Below are positions 1-9,523 of a stretch of 64,000 nt of DNA, one piece after another. The notes beneath the pieces were generated by a model. It did no database searches and was not told where the DNA came from. It saw only the letters and a list, made by a program, of their open reading frames with translations. How positions within the stretch are numbered: the first letter of the stretch is position 1; each line of letters begins with the position of its first letter. Location: contig CAMRSM010000015.1 in NCBI GenBank assembly GCA_947053345.1, positions 1-64,000 of the forward strand. The letters run 5' to 3'. Made by a program: the position numbers and the translations under genes. The DNA comes from an uncultured Lachnospiraceae bacterium. Lineage in GTDB: Bacteria > Bacillota > Clostridia > Lachnospirales > Lachnospiraceae.

Positions 1-159
1 CGCTTCTCTCCCACAAATCCCACTGGGGCGCTGTCCGGGGGTATGCTGATTTCAAGTCCCGCATACCCCCTCCCATCCCCTCTCTCGGCAGTGGGATTTT
101 GGTACGCTTCTCTCCCACAAATCCCACTGGGGCGCTGTCCGGGGGTATGCTGATTTCAA
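1..159. repeat. Two copies of a 55-bp direct repeat enclosing a palindromic unit
   Basis: Positions 1-55 and 105-159 are identical. Between them is inverted material: GGGGGTATGC near 39-48 is answered by GCATACCCCC at 61-70, and AAATCCCACTG near 17-27 by CAGTGGGATTT at 88-98. A long imperfect hairpin can therefore form, and its left half is duplicated. The block sits directly downstream of the wall hydrolase stop codon and continues off the window edge. It has no T-run of a standard terminator. It is probably a dispersed intergenic palindromic repeat, possibly part of a longer tandem array. Confidence 0.7.
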
Positions 160-166
160 ACCTCGT

Positions 167-3100
167 CTACGGGCGGGCTACGGTGATGCGGTATTCCCTC
201 ACATCCCCGTTTTCCGCCGTGACATAAATCACAATCTCGTTGTTGCCGGCCGAAAGCGAATACCAGTTGTTCCCGCTCACCGTTGCCAGACGGCTCACCG
301 CCTCCGCAGAAACCTCAACCATGTCACAGGAATCCTCCACCACAATGTAGTACTCCTGATCCGCCGACACATCAAAGGTCGGTGTCAGCACAAGCTCATT
401 TCCCGACGCATCCTTTACGGACAGGCTCTTCAGCCAGTTGTTCGGGTTATACGCGATCCCCGGCTCAGCGCACGGTGTCTCCGGCATATTCAGAAAAACC
501 GGGATGGAGAACACGATCGGAAGATCCCCAAACTCCGTGTAAGCACTTGCCACCTTGCGCCCCTCCGAGTACGGAGCTTCAACATTCGCCATATACTGGT
601 GCGAGTAAGTCGAAGTCGGGGTCATGTTAAATTTCTGTAAATATATTGTATTCTGACCACGGTTAATGTAGGAGTAACCGATATAATATGCCCCTCCTAA
701 AATCGCGCGGTACGGATCCGTCCACGGAATCAGCATGCTCTCGTTCAGCGCCGCGTTTGTGCTGCCGTTCTTCGCGTACTTCAAACCGTTTGCGATTGCG
801 CCGCCCGCCACCGTACTGTGGTATGCCCCAATATTGTAATAATTATACAAACCCTCAAATCCGGAGACTGTCCCGGAAACACTGTTGCTCATCGAGTTTG
901 TGCCAACCACGACCTCCTGCTTGACGCGCGAGGCAAGATGGAACGGGCTCACGCCGGAATACTCCGCCGCTTTCACAAAAATCTCCCCGTACGTCATGGA
1001 AACTGCCGCCCCGGATTCATCCGTATAATATACCGGCATCTGCTCCATCGCTGTATTCTTCAGGATGCTCTCTACGCCCTCCACATTCTGGTACGCTGGC
1101 TCATAGGTCAAAAGCTCAAACTGGAAAATATTTGTTTCATCCAGGAAATTGCGCGGGTCCATATAATACGCGTTTGCCTCCCTCGATGCCGTCACCCACG
1201 TCGAACCGTCATACACAACAAAAGTATCCGTCTTCCAGTTATACGCATTCGGTTCAAAAGATTTCCATGCCGCCCCCTTCGTATTGGAAATCAGGTTTCT
1301 GCCGACAACACTTTCATTGTCCACCGCAGTATTCCAGTCAAGGCCGGTATGCTCCGCAACAAACTTCCATGTCGGATGAAGCGCATGCAATTCGCGCAGT
1401 GCGGCCTTGTAGCTCTCCGGGAAATTCTGTGCCGCAAGCAGCGCCTCAAAATCTTCCGAATCTACCACCGGAGCAGTCGTCGGGGTCGGATCTTCCACAA
1501 GAATGTCCCCGCCCTCTAAAAACTGGACATAATCCGCATTGATGTACCCGACGTATTCCGCACCGTCCTGCTTGTAGACAACATGGCACCAACGGTTCTC
1601 ACCGTCCTCAACCACATCCAGCACCTCAAAGATGTTCTCGGTTCCGACCACCACGGAGAAACCACTCGCATTCTTGATCAGTTTGCTCCCGTACTGCGGC
1701 AGTTCTTTGAGCGCAAGCGCCGTCACCCCCGTGATCTTCGCCTGTCCGCTGGTTGGCTGCACCGGGGCAGGGCTTGGCTGCGGGGTCGGGGTTTCGGTCG
1801 GGCTTCCCGGTTCCGACGGGAATGGCTCCACCGGCAAAGTAGGAGTCGGGGTAGGAGTCTGCGTCGGCGTAGGGGTCGGAGTCTGTGTCGGCGCTTCGGT
1901 CGGAGTTGGGGTTGGTGTTGGTTTCTTTGTAGGGGTAGGACTTGGTGTTGGCGTAGGGGTCGGGGTCGGCTCCGCCGCCAACGTAAAGCGGTCTGCGGTC
2001 GCATAGCCCTTATAAGACTTGCCGCTTACTTCCACCTCGACCTCAAACCATTTCTCCCCGCCCGCCGTTGTCTCCGAAAGAAGTCGCACGTTCTTCTTAT
2101 TTGCAACGGAAAGGATGCTCCCGTTCGACTTCGTCACATAGACCGCCTTCGCGTTCGCTTTGCTGCGCAGCTTCAACGATCCTCCCGTAACTTTTGCGTA
2201 GACTTCCTGCTTAAAATCCAGCTTGACATACGGCGAAAATATATATCCGACCAAGTTCTTTTTCCCGATTTTTGCCGCCACACGGTACCAGATCCCGTCC
2301 TTCTCCGCCTCGGTGCCAAGCACGGATAATTTCTGATCTTTTGACAGCGTTGCCAGAACATCGCTCGCCGTTGATGCCTGTTTGCGGAGATTTAATGTAT
2401 TCGCCGTCACGGTCGCGTCATAGGAAAATTCCGAATCGGACGGCAAACCCGTCGCCGGCGGGTTTTCTGCCTCGGTCGGTTTTGGTGTCGGCGTAGGGGT
2501 CACATAAGCCGTTGCCGCAAGACCGACCAGTTCCACCTGCGCAAGCTTTACATAGCCGTAATACTTGACGTTCGAGAGTGTCACCCGCACGCGGAGCCAT
2601 TTCTCCCCGCCGGACATCTCCTCGGAAATGACATAGAGCAGCTTTCCCTTTGCCACGGAAACCGCGTCGCCGTCCGCGTCCGCCACCTTCTTACTTCCGC
2701 CCGCCTCCGTAAAAAGCCCCTGCTTTGCCACGGTCTTTGCATAAAATGATTTCTGGAATGTGAATTCCACATAGTCACTGACAAGATAACCTTTTTTCGT
2801 CTTGCCGTCGACTTTTGCCGAAGCATGATACCAGAGATAACCATTCTTTTCTTCCATTCCGAGCACGGTCACCGAATCTCCGTTTTTTAGCGTCGCATAA
2901 ACCTCAGAATCCGTATCCGGCTTACTGCGGAAATTCAGTTCATTTGCTGCAATCTTAGCCGGGATCTTCAGGCTGTAGACCGTTGTCTTCACCATCTGCG
3001 GTGTCGGTGTTGGTTCTACGCTCTTTGTAACTTTGATATATGTACCAAGGCAGTAGCCCTTTACACTCTTTCCGCCAAACGTTGTCTGGATTTCATACCA

Positions 3101-3364
3101 GTCGCCGTTTTGGGAAAGGATCGTGACCTTCTGTCCCTTCGTGAGAACCACATTTTGCCCGCCTGACTTCACCTGCGCATAATCCGTCCCGGGACCGGAA
3201 CGCACATTCAGCTCATTTGCCGTGCACTCCCCTTCCACCGGTATCTCTTCCGCCTGCACCATAAGCACGCGCACTCCCTGCTGCAAAATCGTCATAAAAT
3301 ATGGACACATCATTGATGCACATAACAGTGCTGCAAGATATGTTCTGAACCGTCCTTTCCGCAT
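167..3364 (-). CDS. Secreted SH3-domain / beta-N-acetylglucosaminidase wall hydrolase
   Basis: This is a 1065-aa exported peptidoglycan hydrolase. A hydrophobic N-terminal segment acts as signal or anchor. Five SH3-like repeats follow (about residues 45-470), with the typical NLR/NVRSGP-type openings and the pattern WY/WF plus GY. Then come a Pro-Thr rich wall-spanning linker (about 470-545), a sixth SH3-like unit, and a GH73-type glucosaminidase domain (about 640-950) with the expected Glu in [11 protein letters not shown] small cadherin-like beta-sandwich closes the protein. The start at 3364 is chosen because GGAGG lies 5 nt upstream; the in-frame TTG at 3379 overlaps that site. Related proteins cleave the glycan backbone in cell separation or turnover. 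Two BlaI-type dyads lie about 210-260 bp upstream of the start codon. Confidence 0.88.
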   Translation of the reverse strand: MRKGRFRTYLAALLCASMMCPYFMTILQQGVRVLMVQAEEIPVEGECTANELNVRSGPGTDYAQVKSGGQNVVLTKGQKVTILSQNGDWYEIQTTFGGKSVKGYCLGTYIKVTKSVEPTPTPQMVKTTVYSLKIPAKIAANELNFRSKPDTDSEVYATLKNGDSVTVLGMEEKNGYLWYHASAKVDGKTKKGYLVSDYVEFTFQKSFYAKTVAKQGLFTEAGGSKKVADADGDAVSVAKGKLLYVISEEMSGGEKWLRVRVTLSNVKYYGYVKLAQVELVGLAATAYVTPTPTPKPTEAENPPATGLPSDSEFSYDATVTANTLNLRKQASTASDVLATLSKDQKLSVLGTEAEKDGIWYRVAAKIGKKNLVGYIFSPYVKLDFKQEVYAKVTGGSLKLRSKANAKAVYVTKSNGSILSVANKKNVRLLSETTAGGEKWFEVEVEVSGKSYKGYATADRFTLAAEPTPTPTPTPSPTPTKKPTPTPTPTEAPTQTPTPTPTQTPTPTPTLPVEPFPSEPGSPTETPTPQPSPAPVQPTSGQAKITGVTALALKELPQYGSKLIKNASGFSVVVGTENIFEVLDVVEDGENRWCHVVYKQDGAEYVGYINADYVQFLEGGDILVEDPTPTTAPVVDSEDFEALLAAQNFPESYKAALRELHALHPTWKFVAEHTGLDWNTAVDNESVVGRNLISNTKGAAWKSFEPNAYNWKTDTFVVYDGSTWVTASREANAYYMDPRNFLDETNIFQFELLTYEPAYQNVEGVESILKNTAMEQMPVYYTDESGAAVSMTYGEIFVKAAEYSGVSPFHLASRVKQEVVVGTNSMSNSVSGTVSGFEGLYNYYNIGAYHSTVAGGAIANGLKYAKNGSTNAALNESMLIPWTDPYRAILGGAYYIGYSYINRGQNTIYLQKFNMTPTSTYSHQYMANVEAPYSEGRKVASAYTEFGDLPIVFSIPVFLNMPETPCAEPGIAYNPNNWLKSLSVKDASGNELVLTPTFDVSADQEYYIVVEDSCDMVEVSAEAVSRLATVSGNNWYSLSAGNNEIVIYVTAENGDVREYRITVARP

Positions 3365-3572
3365 GGCATCCTCCGTCAATTATCCCAACAAACACCGCCA
3401 GCTCTCCAGCGGCACGCGTGGCACTCCCCTAAAAACAGGGAACCCGCGCCGCGAAAAATGATACACCGTGGTGCATTCCACAAGTTCCTCTTTATCGTGC
3501 CAAAAGCACAAAATACGCGGGTATTCTAACAAGAGAATGTGGCATATCCATGTCATTTTTCGTCTTTTTTCT

Positions 3573-3625
3573 CTACACATGTAGGACAGAAAAATGTCAG
3601 CGTCCAGGCAATACTACATATGTAG
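3573..3625. promoter_or_regulatory. Two TACA-N2-TGTA dyads (candidate BlaI/MecI operators)
   Basis: CTACACATGTAG (3573-3584) and CTACATATGTAG (3614-3625) are two 12-bp dyads, the second perfectly palindromic, 41 bp apart. Both match the TACA/TGTA dyad bound by BlaI/MecI repressors. They lie in the 308-bp gap between the hydrolase start and the pheT stop, upstream of the hydrolase. A weak minus-strand promoter (CTGACA, 17 bp, TGTAGA) would place its -10 inside the 3573 dyad. A BlaI homologue is encoded about 5.4 kb away. Binding is inferred, not shown. Confidence 0.45.
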
Positions 3626-3659
3626 AAAAGCTCCGGTATGTTCTCAGACACACCGGAGC
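3626..3659 (-). terminator. Intrinsic terminator after pheT
   Basis: A 7-bp GC-rich stem (GCTCCGG at 3630-3636 with CCGGAGC at 3653-3659) is followed on the minus strand by a TTTT tail. It lies just downstream of the pheT stop codon at 3688. Confidence 0.65.
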
Positions 3660-3687
3660 CAAAATCCTGAAACAATTTCAAATTTCC

Positions 3688-6126
3688 TTACGAGCGCAGT
3701 TCAATCCCAAGCGTTTTCAAGCCTTTCAGGATCTTCTCCATCGCCGCGTTCACTTCCGCATCCTCAAGCGTCTTATCCTGCGCGCGGAAGCTGACCGAAT
3801 AAGCCATGGACTTGCAGCCCTCGGCAATCTGCGCGCCCTCGTAAATATCAAAGAGTTCGTAGTGCTCCAGATACTTCCCACCATTTTTGCGGATGATCTC
3901 CTCCACCTGGCCAGCAAGGATCTCTTTCTTCATCACCATGCTGATGTCGCGGGTCACCGGCGGAAATTTTGCGATGCCGGTATATTTCACGTCAAAGCCC
4001 GCTTTTTCCACAATCTGCGGCATATCAAGCACCGCCGCATACACCTTCTCCCCGATGCCGTAGCGGTCCGCCACCTCCGGATGAATCTCGCCGAGATACC
4101 CGATCACAGCGCCCTGATAGCAGATATTCGCCTGTCTGCCCGGATGCAGGAACGTCTTTTTCGCCTGCGGGTCGTAAGTAAGGATATCTTTTAAGCCAAC
4201 CTTTTCCAGAAACTCCTCAACCACGCCCTTTAAGTCAAAGAAATCCCCCTCGCCGTAAAAGCCGAGCACAAACTGCATGCGCTCATCCGGGAGATTGGCA
4301 AGCGGCAGGCTCTTCGGCAGGTACACATTGGCAAGCTCGTACAGGCGCACGTTTTTATTGCGGCGGTTGTAATTTGTCGCAAGCGAGCTTAACAGGCCGT
4401 TTAACGGCAGCGTGCGCATTACGCTGTAATCCTCGCCGAGCGGGTTGCTGATCACGACGGTGTTCCGCAGCGCGTCGTCCTGCGGGATCAAAAGCTTGTC
4501 AAAAACCTTCGGGCTCTCGAACGAATAATTCTGCGCCTCAAAAAAGCCGAACTGCTCCGCCATCTGCCTTGCCGCCGCCTCGATGCGCAGCTTGAACGAG
4601 AGCTTCCCGGTCGTTGCCTCGCCGTTCGGCAGGGTGGCAGGAATATTATCATAGCCGTAGAAGCGCGCCACCTCCTCGTCAAGGTCGCACTGCGCGTTCA
4701 CATCCTGTCTCCAGGTCGGTACGATCACCTCATCCGTCTTCTCGTCATAGCCGAGATCAATTTTTTTGAAATACCCGATCATCGTCTGCTTGTCAAGGTT
4801 CGTCCCCAGCACCGCATTCGTTCTCTCATAACTAAATTTTACGCGCTTTTGTACACGCGGCTTTGGATAAACATCCACCGCGCCGCCGACCACCTCGCCC
4901 GCGCCGAGCTCCTCGATCAGCTGGCACGCACGGTTCATCGCCGCCATCGCGTTGTTCGGGTCAAGACCTTTCTCAAATTTTGCCGCCGCGTCCGTGCGCA
5001 TCCCAAGCTTTTTGCCGGAAAGGCGGATGTTCGTGCCATCAAAGCACGCCGCCTCAAACAGCATTGTCTTCACATCGTCCGTGATCTTCGAGTTCTCGCC
5101 GCCCATAATTCCGGCAATGCCGACCGCCTTCTCGCCGTCGCAGATCATCAGCATGGAAGAATCCACAGGCCGCGTCTGCCCGTCTAACGTCACAAACTCC
5201 TCCCCGTCCTTCGCGCGGCGCACAATAATCTTTTTCCCGGCAAGCCGGTCAAGATCGTAGGCATGCATCGGCTGCGCGTACTCCTCCATTACATAGTTGG
5301 TGATGTCCACAATATTGTTGATCGGACGGATGCCGTTCGCCGCCAGACGGCGCTGCATCCACATCGGGGACGGACCGATTTTTATATTCTTTACAACCCT
5401 GCCGACATAGCGGCTGCAAAGTTTTGTATCCTCGATTTCCACCGATACATAATCCGAAGCCTTCTCACCGTTTCCCGTTTCCGTAACGACGGGAGGCACA
5501 AATTCTTTGCGGAAGGTTGCCGCCGCCTCACGCGCGATGCCGAGCACGCCGAAACAGTCCACACGGTTGCTCGTGACCTCATACTCAAAATTCACATCGT
5601 GCAGCCCCAGTGCCTCCACTGCGTCCGAGCCGATCTTTAAATCTGTGTAGGCCGGATTATTGTTAAAGATATAAAGCCCTTCCTCCGGCGCATCCGGGTA
5701 CATCTCCCGGCTGGAACCAAGCTCCTCGATCGAGCACATCATCCCGAAGGACTCCACGCCGCGCAGCTTCCCTTTTTTGATCCGGATGCCGCCCGGTGTC
5801 TTTTCTCCGTTGTGGCCGCCCGCCACACGCCCACCGTCAAGCACCACCGGGACCACGGCTCCCTCAAACACGTTCGGCGCGCCCGTCACGATCTGAACTG
5901 TCTCGCCCGCCTCGCCCACCTGTACCTGGCAAATCACCAGCTTATCCGCATCCGGGTGCCGCTCCACTTTAAGCACTTTTCCGACCACGATCTTTTCAAG
6001 GTCAGCGTCAAAACACGTATAGCCTTCCACCTTCGTGCCGGACAATGTCATCGCATCCGTATATTCCTGCGCCGTACAGTCAAGCCCCGGCACGTACGCT
6101 TTAATCCAAGAAAGCGGTGTATTCAT
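3688..6126 (-). CDS. pheT: Phenylalanine-tRNA ligase beta subunit
   Basis: This 812-aa protein is the large subunit of the alpha2-beta2 enzyme that charges tRNA-Phe. In order it shows the N-terminal B1 and EMAP/OB-type tRNA-binding domain (about 40-150, PDADKLVICQVQVG), the B3/B4 editing region (about 210-390, GIRPINNIVDITNYVM, HAYD), the B5 domain (about 400-470), the catalytic-like core, and the C-terminal ferredoxin-fold anticodon-binding domain (FPPVTRDISMVM). Length is normal for bacterial PheT. The ATG at 6126 follows AGAGG at good spacing. It is 187 bp downstream of pheS, has its own terminator, and is presumably co-transcribed under the pheS T-box. Confidence 0.97.
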   Translation of the reverse strand: MNTPLSWIKAYVPGLDCTAQEYTDAMTLSGTKVEGYTCFDADLEKIVVGKVLKVERHPDADKLVICQVQVGEAGETVQIVTGAPNVFEGAVVPVVLDGGRVAGGHNGEKTPGGIRIKKGKLRGVESFGMMCSIEELGSSREMYPDAPEEGLYIFNNNPAYTDLKIGSDAVEALGLHDVNFEYEVTSNRVDCFGVLGIAREAAATFRKEFVPPVVTETGNGEKASDYVSVEIEDTKLCSRYVGRVVKNIKIGPSPMWMQRRLAANGIRPINNIVDITNYVMEEYAQPMHAYDLDRLAGKKIIVRRAKDGEEFVTLDGQTRPVDSSMLMICDGEKAVGIAGIMGGENSKITDDVKTMLFEAACFDGTNIRLSGKKLGMRTDAAAKFEKGLDPNNAMAAMNRACQLIEELGAGEVVGGAVDVYPKPRVQKRVKFSYERTNAVLGTNLDKQTMIGYFKKIDLGYDEKTDEVIVPTWRQDVNAQCDLDEEVARFYGYDNIPATLPNGEATTGKLSFKLRIEAAARQMAEQFGFFEAQNYSFESPKVFDKLLIPQDDALRNTVVISNPLGEDYSVMRTLPLNGLLSSLATNYNRRNKNVRLYELANVYLPKSLPLANLPDERMQFVLGFYGEGDFFDLKGVVEEFLEKVGLKDILTYDPQAKKTFLHPGRQANICYQGAVIGYLGEIHPEVADRYGIGEKVYAAVLDMPQIVEKAGFDVKYTGIAKFPPVTRDISMVMKKEILAGQVEEIIRKNGGKYLEHYELFDIYEGAQIAEGCKSMAYSVSFRAQDKTLEDAEVNAAMEKILKGLKTLGIELRS

Positions 6127-6313
6127 AGACAAACCTCTTTTCTGCCGCTATCTGCGGCTTTAAATAAGAATATTTTATAAAAACGAAAATAACTTTGATT
6201 GCCAATCCGGAAGGCCTCCGGCTAAAACATCATCTGCACCGGAATTTTTCCGCCAAGCAGCCCATTCCTCTGCAAATTCCATGTACCTCTGTCGGAACCT
6301 CCCTGCACTTCTT

Positions 6314-7333
6314 CTAAAACTGCCTTAAAAACCTCACGTCGTTTTCATACAGCAGGCGCATATCGTCAATTTCATATTTCAGCAGCGCGATGCGCTCCAG
6401 CCCCACACCGAATGCAAAACCCGTATACTGCTCCGGGTCGATGCCGCTCATTTTCAGCACATTCGGATGCACCATGCCGCAGCCCAATATTTCGATCCAG
6501 CCCGAACCCTTGCAGAACCGGCAGCCCTTCCCGCCGCACTTAAAGCAGGAGACATCCACCTCCGCCGACGGCTCCGTAAACGGGAAATGATGCGGGCGGA
6601 ACTTCACCTTCGTTTCCTCGCCGAACAGCTCCTTGGCGAACTCCGCAAGCGTCCCCTTCAAATCGGCAAACGTAATGTGCTTATCAATTACCAGCCCCTC
6701 AATCTGATGGAAACTCGGCGAATGCGTCGCGTCCACCTCATCCGAGCGGAATACCCTGCCCGGCGCGATGATGCGGATCGGAAGTTTTCCCTGCTCCATC
6801 ACATGCGCCTGCACGGACGAGGTCTGCGTCCTCAGCACGATATTGTCCGTCACATAGAAGGTATCCTGCTCGTCCCTCGCCGGGTGGTTTTTCGGGATAT
6901 TCAGTGCCTCGAAATTGTAATAATCGTACTCGACCTCCGGTCCTTCCACCACCTCGTAGCCCATGCCGACAAAAATGCGTTCCACCTCTTCCAACGCAAT
7001 CGTGTTCGGATGGCGGTGCCCAAGCATCGGCTTCTTCGCCGGCAGCGTCACGTCGATTGTCTCCGCCGCCATTTTCTCCTCGCGCAGTTTCTTCTCAAAT
7101 GCCTGTCTGCGCTCCTCAAGCCTCGCCTCGATGGCAGCCCTCGCCTCGTTGACCATCTGCCCGACCGCCGGGCGGTCAGACGGCGCAACATCCTTCAAAG
7201 ACTTGAGCATGTCCGTAAGCTCCCCCTTCTTTCCAAGGAACGCCACACGGATATCGTTCAGTTTGTCAAGCCCCTCCGAAGCCATAATCTCGGAGAGCGC
7301 TTTTTCCTTTAACTGTGCCAATTTCTCCTTCAT
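6314..7333 (-). CDS. pheS: Phenylalanine-tRNA ligase alpha subunit
   Basis: This 339-aa catalytic subunit of phenylalanyl-tRNA synthetase forms Phe-AMP and transfers it to tRNA-Phe. It has an N-terminal coiled coil (about 1-85) and a class II core with motif 2 (RVFRSDEVDATHSPSFHQIEG) and motif 3 (GFAFGVGLERIALL). A CxxC...CxxC insert (SCFKCGGKGCRFCKGSG) is of a kind found in many Firmicutes PheS. The start at 7333 is preceded by an AGAGGG site; upstream in-frame codons run into the T-box leader and are rejected. Expression should rise when uncharged tRNA-Phe accumulates, through the leader at 7501-7850. Confidence 0.97.
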   Translation of the reverse strand: MKEKLAQLKEKALSEIMASEGLDKLNDIRVAFLGKKGELTDMLKSLKDVAPSDRPAVGQMVNEARAAIEARLEERRQAFEKKLREEKMAAETIDVTLPAKKPMLGHRHPNTIALEEVERIFVGMGYEVVEGPEVEYDYYNFEALNIPKNHPARDEQDTFYVTDNIVLRTQTSSVQAHVMEQGKLPIRIIAPGRVFRSDEVDATHSPSFHQIEGLVIDKHITFADLKGTLAEFAKELFGEETKVKFRPHHFPFTEPSAEVDVSCFKCGGKGCRFCKGSGWIEILGCGMVHPNVLKMSGIDPEQYTGFAFGVGLERIALLKYEIDDMRLLYENDVRFLRQF

Positions 7334-7500
7334 AAAAAAACCCTCTTTCTGCACTGCGGTTCGCTTTTTTCCAAAACACTCCGGTAAAAATATATTGCGG
7401 ACATCCATATGTTCTTCCCGGCGCTTTTCCATTTCCGTATCCCGTTTTGGCAGCGCACAAAACAAGACACAACATACTGCTGCAGAATGGATGAGTGCAT

Positions 7501-7850
7501 AAAAAAACGTCCCTTCTGCAGCACAGAAGGGACGGAGTAATTAACTTCGCGGTACCACCCTGATTCCCGCCAAAACCTGGCGGACACTCAATGACATGCG
7601 TAACGTACATGAAACGTCAAAACCTACTACCATGAAATGTCCTGCCTCATTCCGGAAACAAACCGTGTGGACAAGCCATCCTTTTGATTCAGCCCTGCTG
7701 CTCCGGTGCGAAAGTCAACTGTTCTCTGAACACGGGGAAGCTCTCAGCCGGTGACTCCCCTTCTCTGGGTGAAAACAACAGTCTGCCGCGAAAAACGCGT
7801 ACACCATCTCTGCATTTTGATATCCCCCGCTTGCAGTAACAGGCGGGAAG
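7501..7850 (-). ncRNA. T-box riboswitch (tRNA-Phe) controlling pheST
   Basis: On the minus strand the leader carries the conserved T-box element AGGGTGGTACCGCG (7548-7561). A strong terminator follows: CGTCCCTTCTG at 7508-7518 paired with CAGAAGGGACG at 7524-7534, then seven T. Stem I is recognisable (GGTG pairing with CACC at its base), and its 3' side carries TTC (complement of 7710-7712), a Phe codon in the specifier position. Uncharged tRNA-Phe(GAA) would pair there and stabilise the antiterminator. The stem I boundary is approximate. Confidence 0.93.
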
Positions 7851-7866
7851 TTTTGTTATGGGAATT

Positions 7867-7894
7867 ATTTTAACATATTTTTTCGGAATGTCAA
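7867..7894 (-). promoter_or_regulatory. Promoter of the T-box/pheST operon
   Basis: On the minus strand there is a consensus -35 TTGACA (7889-7894), a 16-bp spacer, and an extended -10 TGT-TAAAAT (7867-7872). Transcription would start near 7860, just before T-box stem I. Confidence 0.75.
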
Positions 7895-8032
7895 CTAAAA
7901 CTTTTCTTCTTTGCCCCAAGCCAAAGTGATTATTACCAAGCTTTTACGCGGGCGGCACTGGCTTACGAAAGTCAGCGCCGAGCCTTCTCAGAAGAACTTT
8001 TCCAAACCATCAAATCCGGCTCTGCGCAGCTC

Positions 8033-8482
8033 TTACAAATCAATCCAGATTCCTTCATCGTGGATGCTGGCTCCCTCCACCGCGCGGTAGAACCGTTGGG
8101 CATCCTCATTGGCTGCCATCAAGGCGATAAGACAAGCCGCCCCGGCCTGCTTCATCCTGCAGCGCAACTTTGCAAGCAGTGCCTGGGCAATCCCGGCATG
8201 GCGGCTACTTTTAACTACACAAATCCAGTCCAGATAGCCATTCACTGAGCCATCAAATCGGCTGGCAAGAATCGTGCCGTCAATACGCCCCACCACTTTT
8301 CCGTTCTCAAAGGCCAGCAGGGAGAGGGCGTTGGCAAATCGGGGGTCATCGAAGGTTGCCTCCACCCTCTTTTGGTAAGCTTCATCAATGTCCCAACGAT
8401 AAAAGGGCTCCTCAACCCGCAGACGGCGCTCAAAATCAATCACATCCGGAATCATCTCCCGAGTGAAGTCCAATACTTCCAT
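8033..8482 (-). CDS. GNAT-family N-acetyltransferase
   Basis: This 149-aa protein shows the GNAT fold. A central strand/turn region (GYLDWICVVKSSRHAGIAQALL, about residues 80-101) corresponds to motif A, the acetyl-CoA pyrophosphate loop (R/Q-x-x-G/A pattern, here RHAGIA). A C-terminal NEDAQRFYRAVE segment is typical of motif B. The substrate cannot be predicted. The ATG at 8482 is preceded by GGAGG; the longer reading upstream has no ribosome site and is rejected. It is monocistronic, and the roughly 150 bp between it and the T-box promoter show nothing else. Confidence 0.8.
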   Translation of the reverse strand: MEVLDFTREMIPDVIDFERRLRVEEPFYRWDIDEAYQKRVEATFDDPRFANALSLLAFENGKVVGRIDGTILASRFDGSVNGYLDWICVVKSSRHAGIAQALLAKLRCRMKQAGAACLIALMAANEDAQRFYRAVEGASIHDEGIWIDL

Positions 8483-8923
8483 TCTGTTTTTCCTCCAATA
8501 AAAAATATGGCGAAAGGTATGCTTAAAAGTGTAACATAGTAAGATTTGAAAATCAACCAATGGGAGAAGAAATTTTCTCGGTTTGCTGCACCTCTCTCAC
8601 CCAACGCATACACAGCTTGTTCTGCTCCCATTTCCGTTTCCTTGCCGCGAATGCTTTTGTGCCTTTGCTTCTTCATTGGCTGTCAGAATAACCGTCGGTT
8701 CCCGGTGGATTTTTCGTCTCCATGGACAACGACATTCTCTATCAACCCGTTGAGCATGGGGCGGTCAGTCCTCCAAAGCTGGTGTATCGCCGCACATGGA
8801 AAACAAACCACTGCGCCCTCATGCCGTCCTCCGCCTGGGCGGCGATATCCCATTTCGGTTCTGCCGCATCCTGCTTCAATGCTCTCTGCCCTTCCCCTTC
8901 TCAAACTTTTTCAAGACTCCCTC

Positions 8924-8978
8924 TTGACAAACGTGGTCTATTATAGTAAACTACAGTTAAACTATTGCAATAGACCAC
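8924..8978 (+). promoter_or_regulatory. blaI-blaR1 promoter with a 10-bp inverted repeat
   Basis: TTGACA (8924-8929), a 17-bp spacer and TAAACT (8947-8952) form the promoter. The core is bracketed by a perfect inverted repeat, GTGGTCTATT (8933-8942) and AATAGACCAC (8969-8978). A smaller dyad, AACT-AC-AGTT, overlaps the -10. This is the geometry expected for an autoregulated BlaI-type repressor with two operator half-sites, but the half-site sequence is not the TACA/TGTA type. Confidence 0.6.
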
Positions 8979-9043
8979 ATATAAATTCATCACCGTGCCC
9001 ACATAGGCTTATTACGGCGGACACACGGAAAGGAGTATTACCT

Positions 9044-9418
9044 ATGGAAAAAATTTTTGAGAGCGAATACCGTTTCTTATGCATCCTCTGGGAGCATGAA
9101 CCTGTTGCCAGCCCTGAACTCGTAAAACTCTGCAATGAGGAACTCGGCTGGAAAAAATCGACCACCTACACCGTGATCAAGAAACTTTCCGGCAAAGGGA
9201 TCGTAAAAAACGAAAATACCATTGTCTCCAGCTTAGTTGCCAAGACCGAGGTTGACCGGCAGGAGAGCGAGGAATTATTACAGCGCACCAGCCACGGGCA
9301 TATCCCAACCTTCCTCGCCGCCTTCCTTAAAGACCGCAAACTTTCAAAAGAAGAAGCCAACCGTATCCGCAAACTGATTGACGACGCGGTGGAGGACGGG
9401 GAACATCCTGCGGGCTGA
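9044..9418 (+). CDS. blaI: BlaI/MecI/CopY-family repressor
   Basis: This 124-aa winged-helix repressor has the family hallmark ESEYRFLCILWEHEP at the N-terminus, the recognition-helix region KKSTTYTVIKKLSGKGIV, and a C-terminal helical dimerisation segment. In classical systems the partner BlaR1 triggers cleavage of the repressor near its dimerisation junction after beta-lactam binding. The start is set by AAAGGAG 10 nt upstream of ATG 9044. It is followed at 105 bp by blaR1. The promoter with inverted repeats (8924-8978) suggests autoregulation. No beta-lactamase gene is present in the window. Confidence 0.88.
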   Translation: MEKIFESEYRFLCILWEHEPVASPELVKLCNEELGWKKSTTYTVIKKLSGKGIVKNENTIVSSLVAKTEVDRQESEELLQRTSHGHIPTFLAAFLKDRKLSKEEANRIRKLIDDAVEDGEHPAG

Positions 9419-9523
9419 CCACGGCAGGACACTTTGGAATCTGCGCGGGTCATTTCTGCCGACCGCTTTATTGGCGGGATTTTACGGCAGGAACCTGCAA
9501 AATAATGAAAGGAGGCTCCCAAA

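Noticed and set aside
1632-2006. Gly/Val-rich plus-strand frames and repeat-like sequence in the wall hydrolase gene
   Set aside because: They are the complement of the Pro-Thr linker codons; the repetitiveness is protein low complexity, not a CRISPR or tandem DNA element.
6467-7312. 281-codon plus-strand frame opposite pheS
   Set aside because: Arg/His/Leu-rich shadow of a certain gene.
7689-7919. 76-codon minus-strand frame upstream of pheS
   Set aside because: It is inside the T-box leader and covers its promoter.
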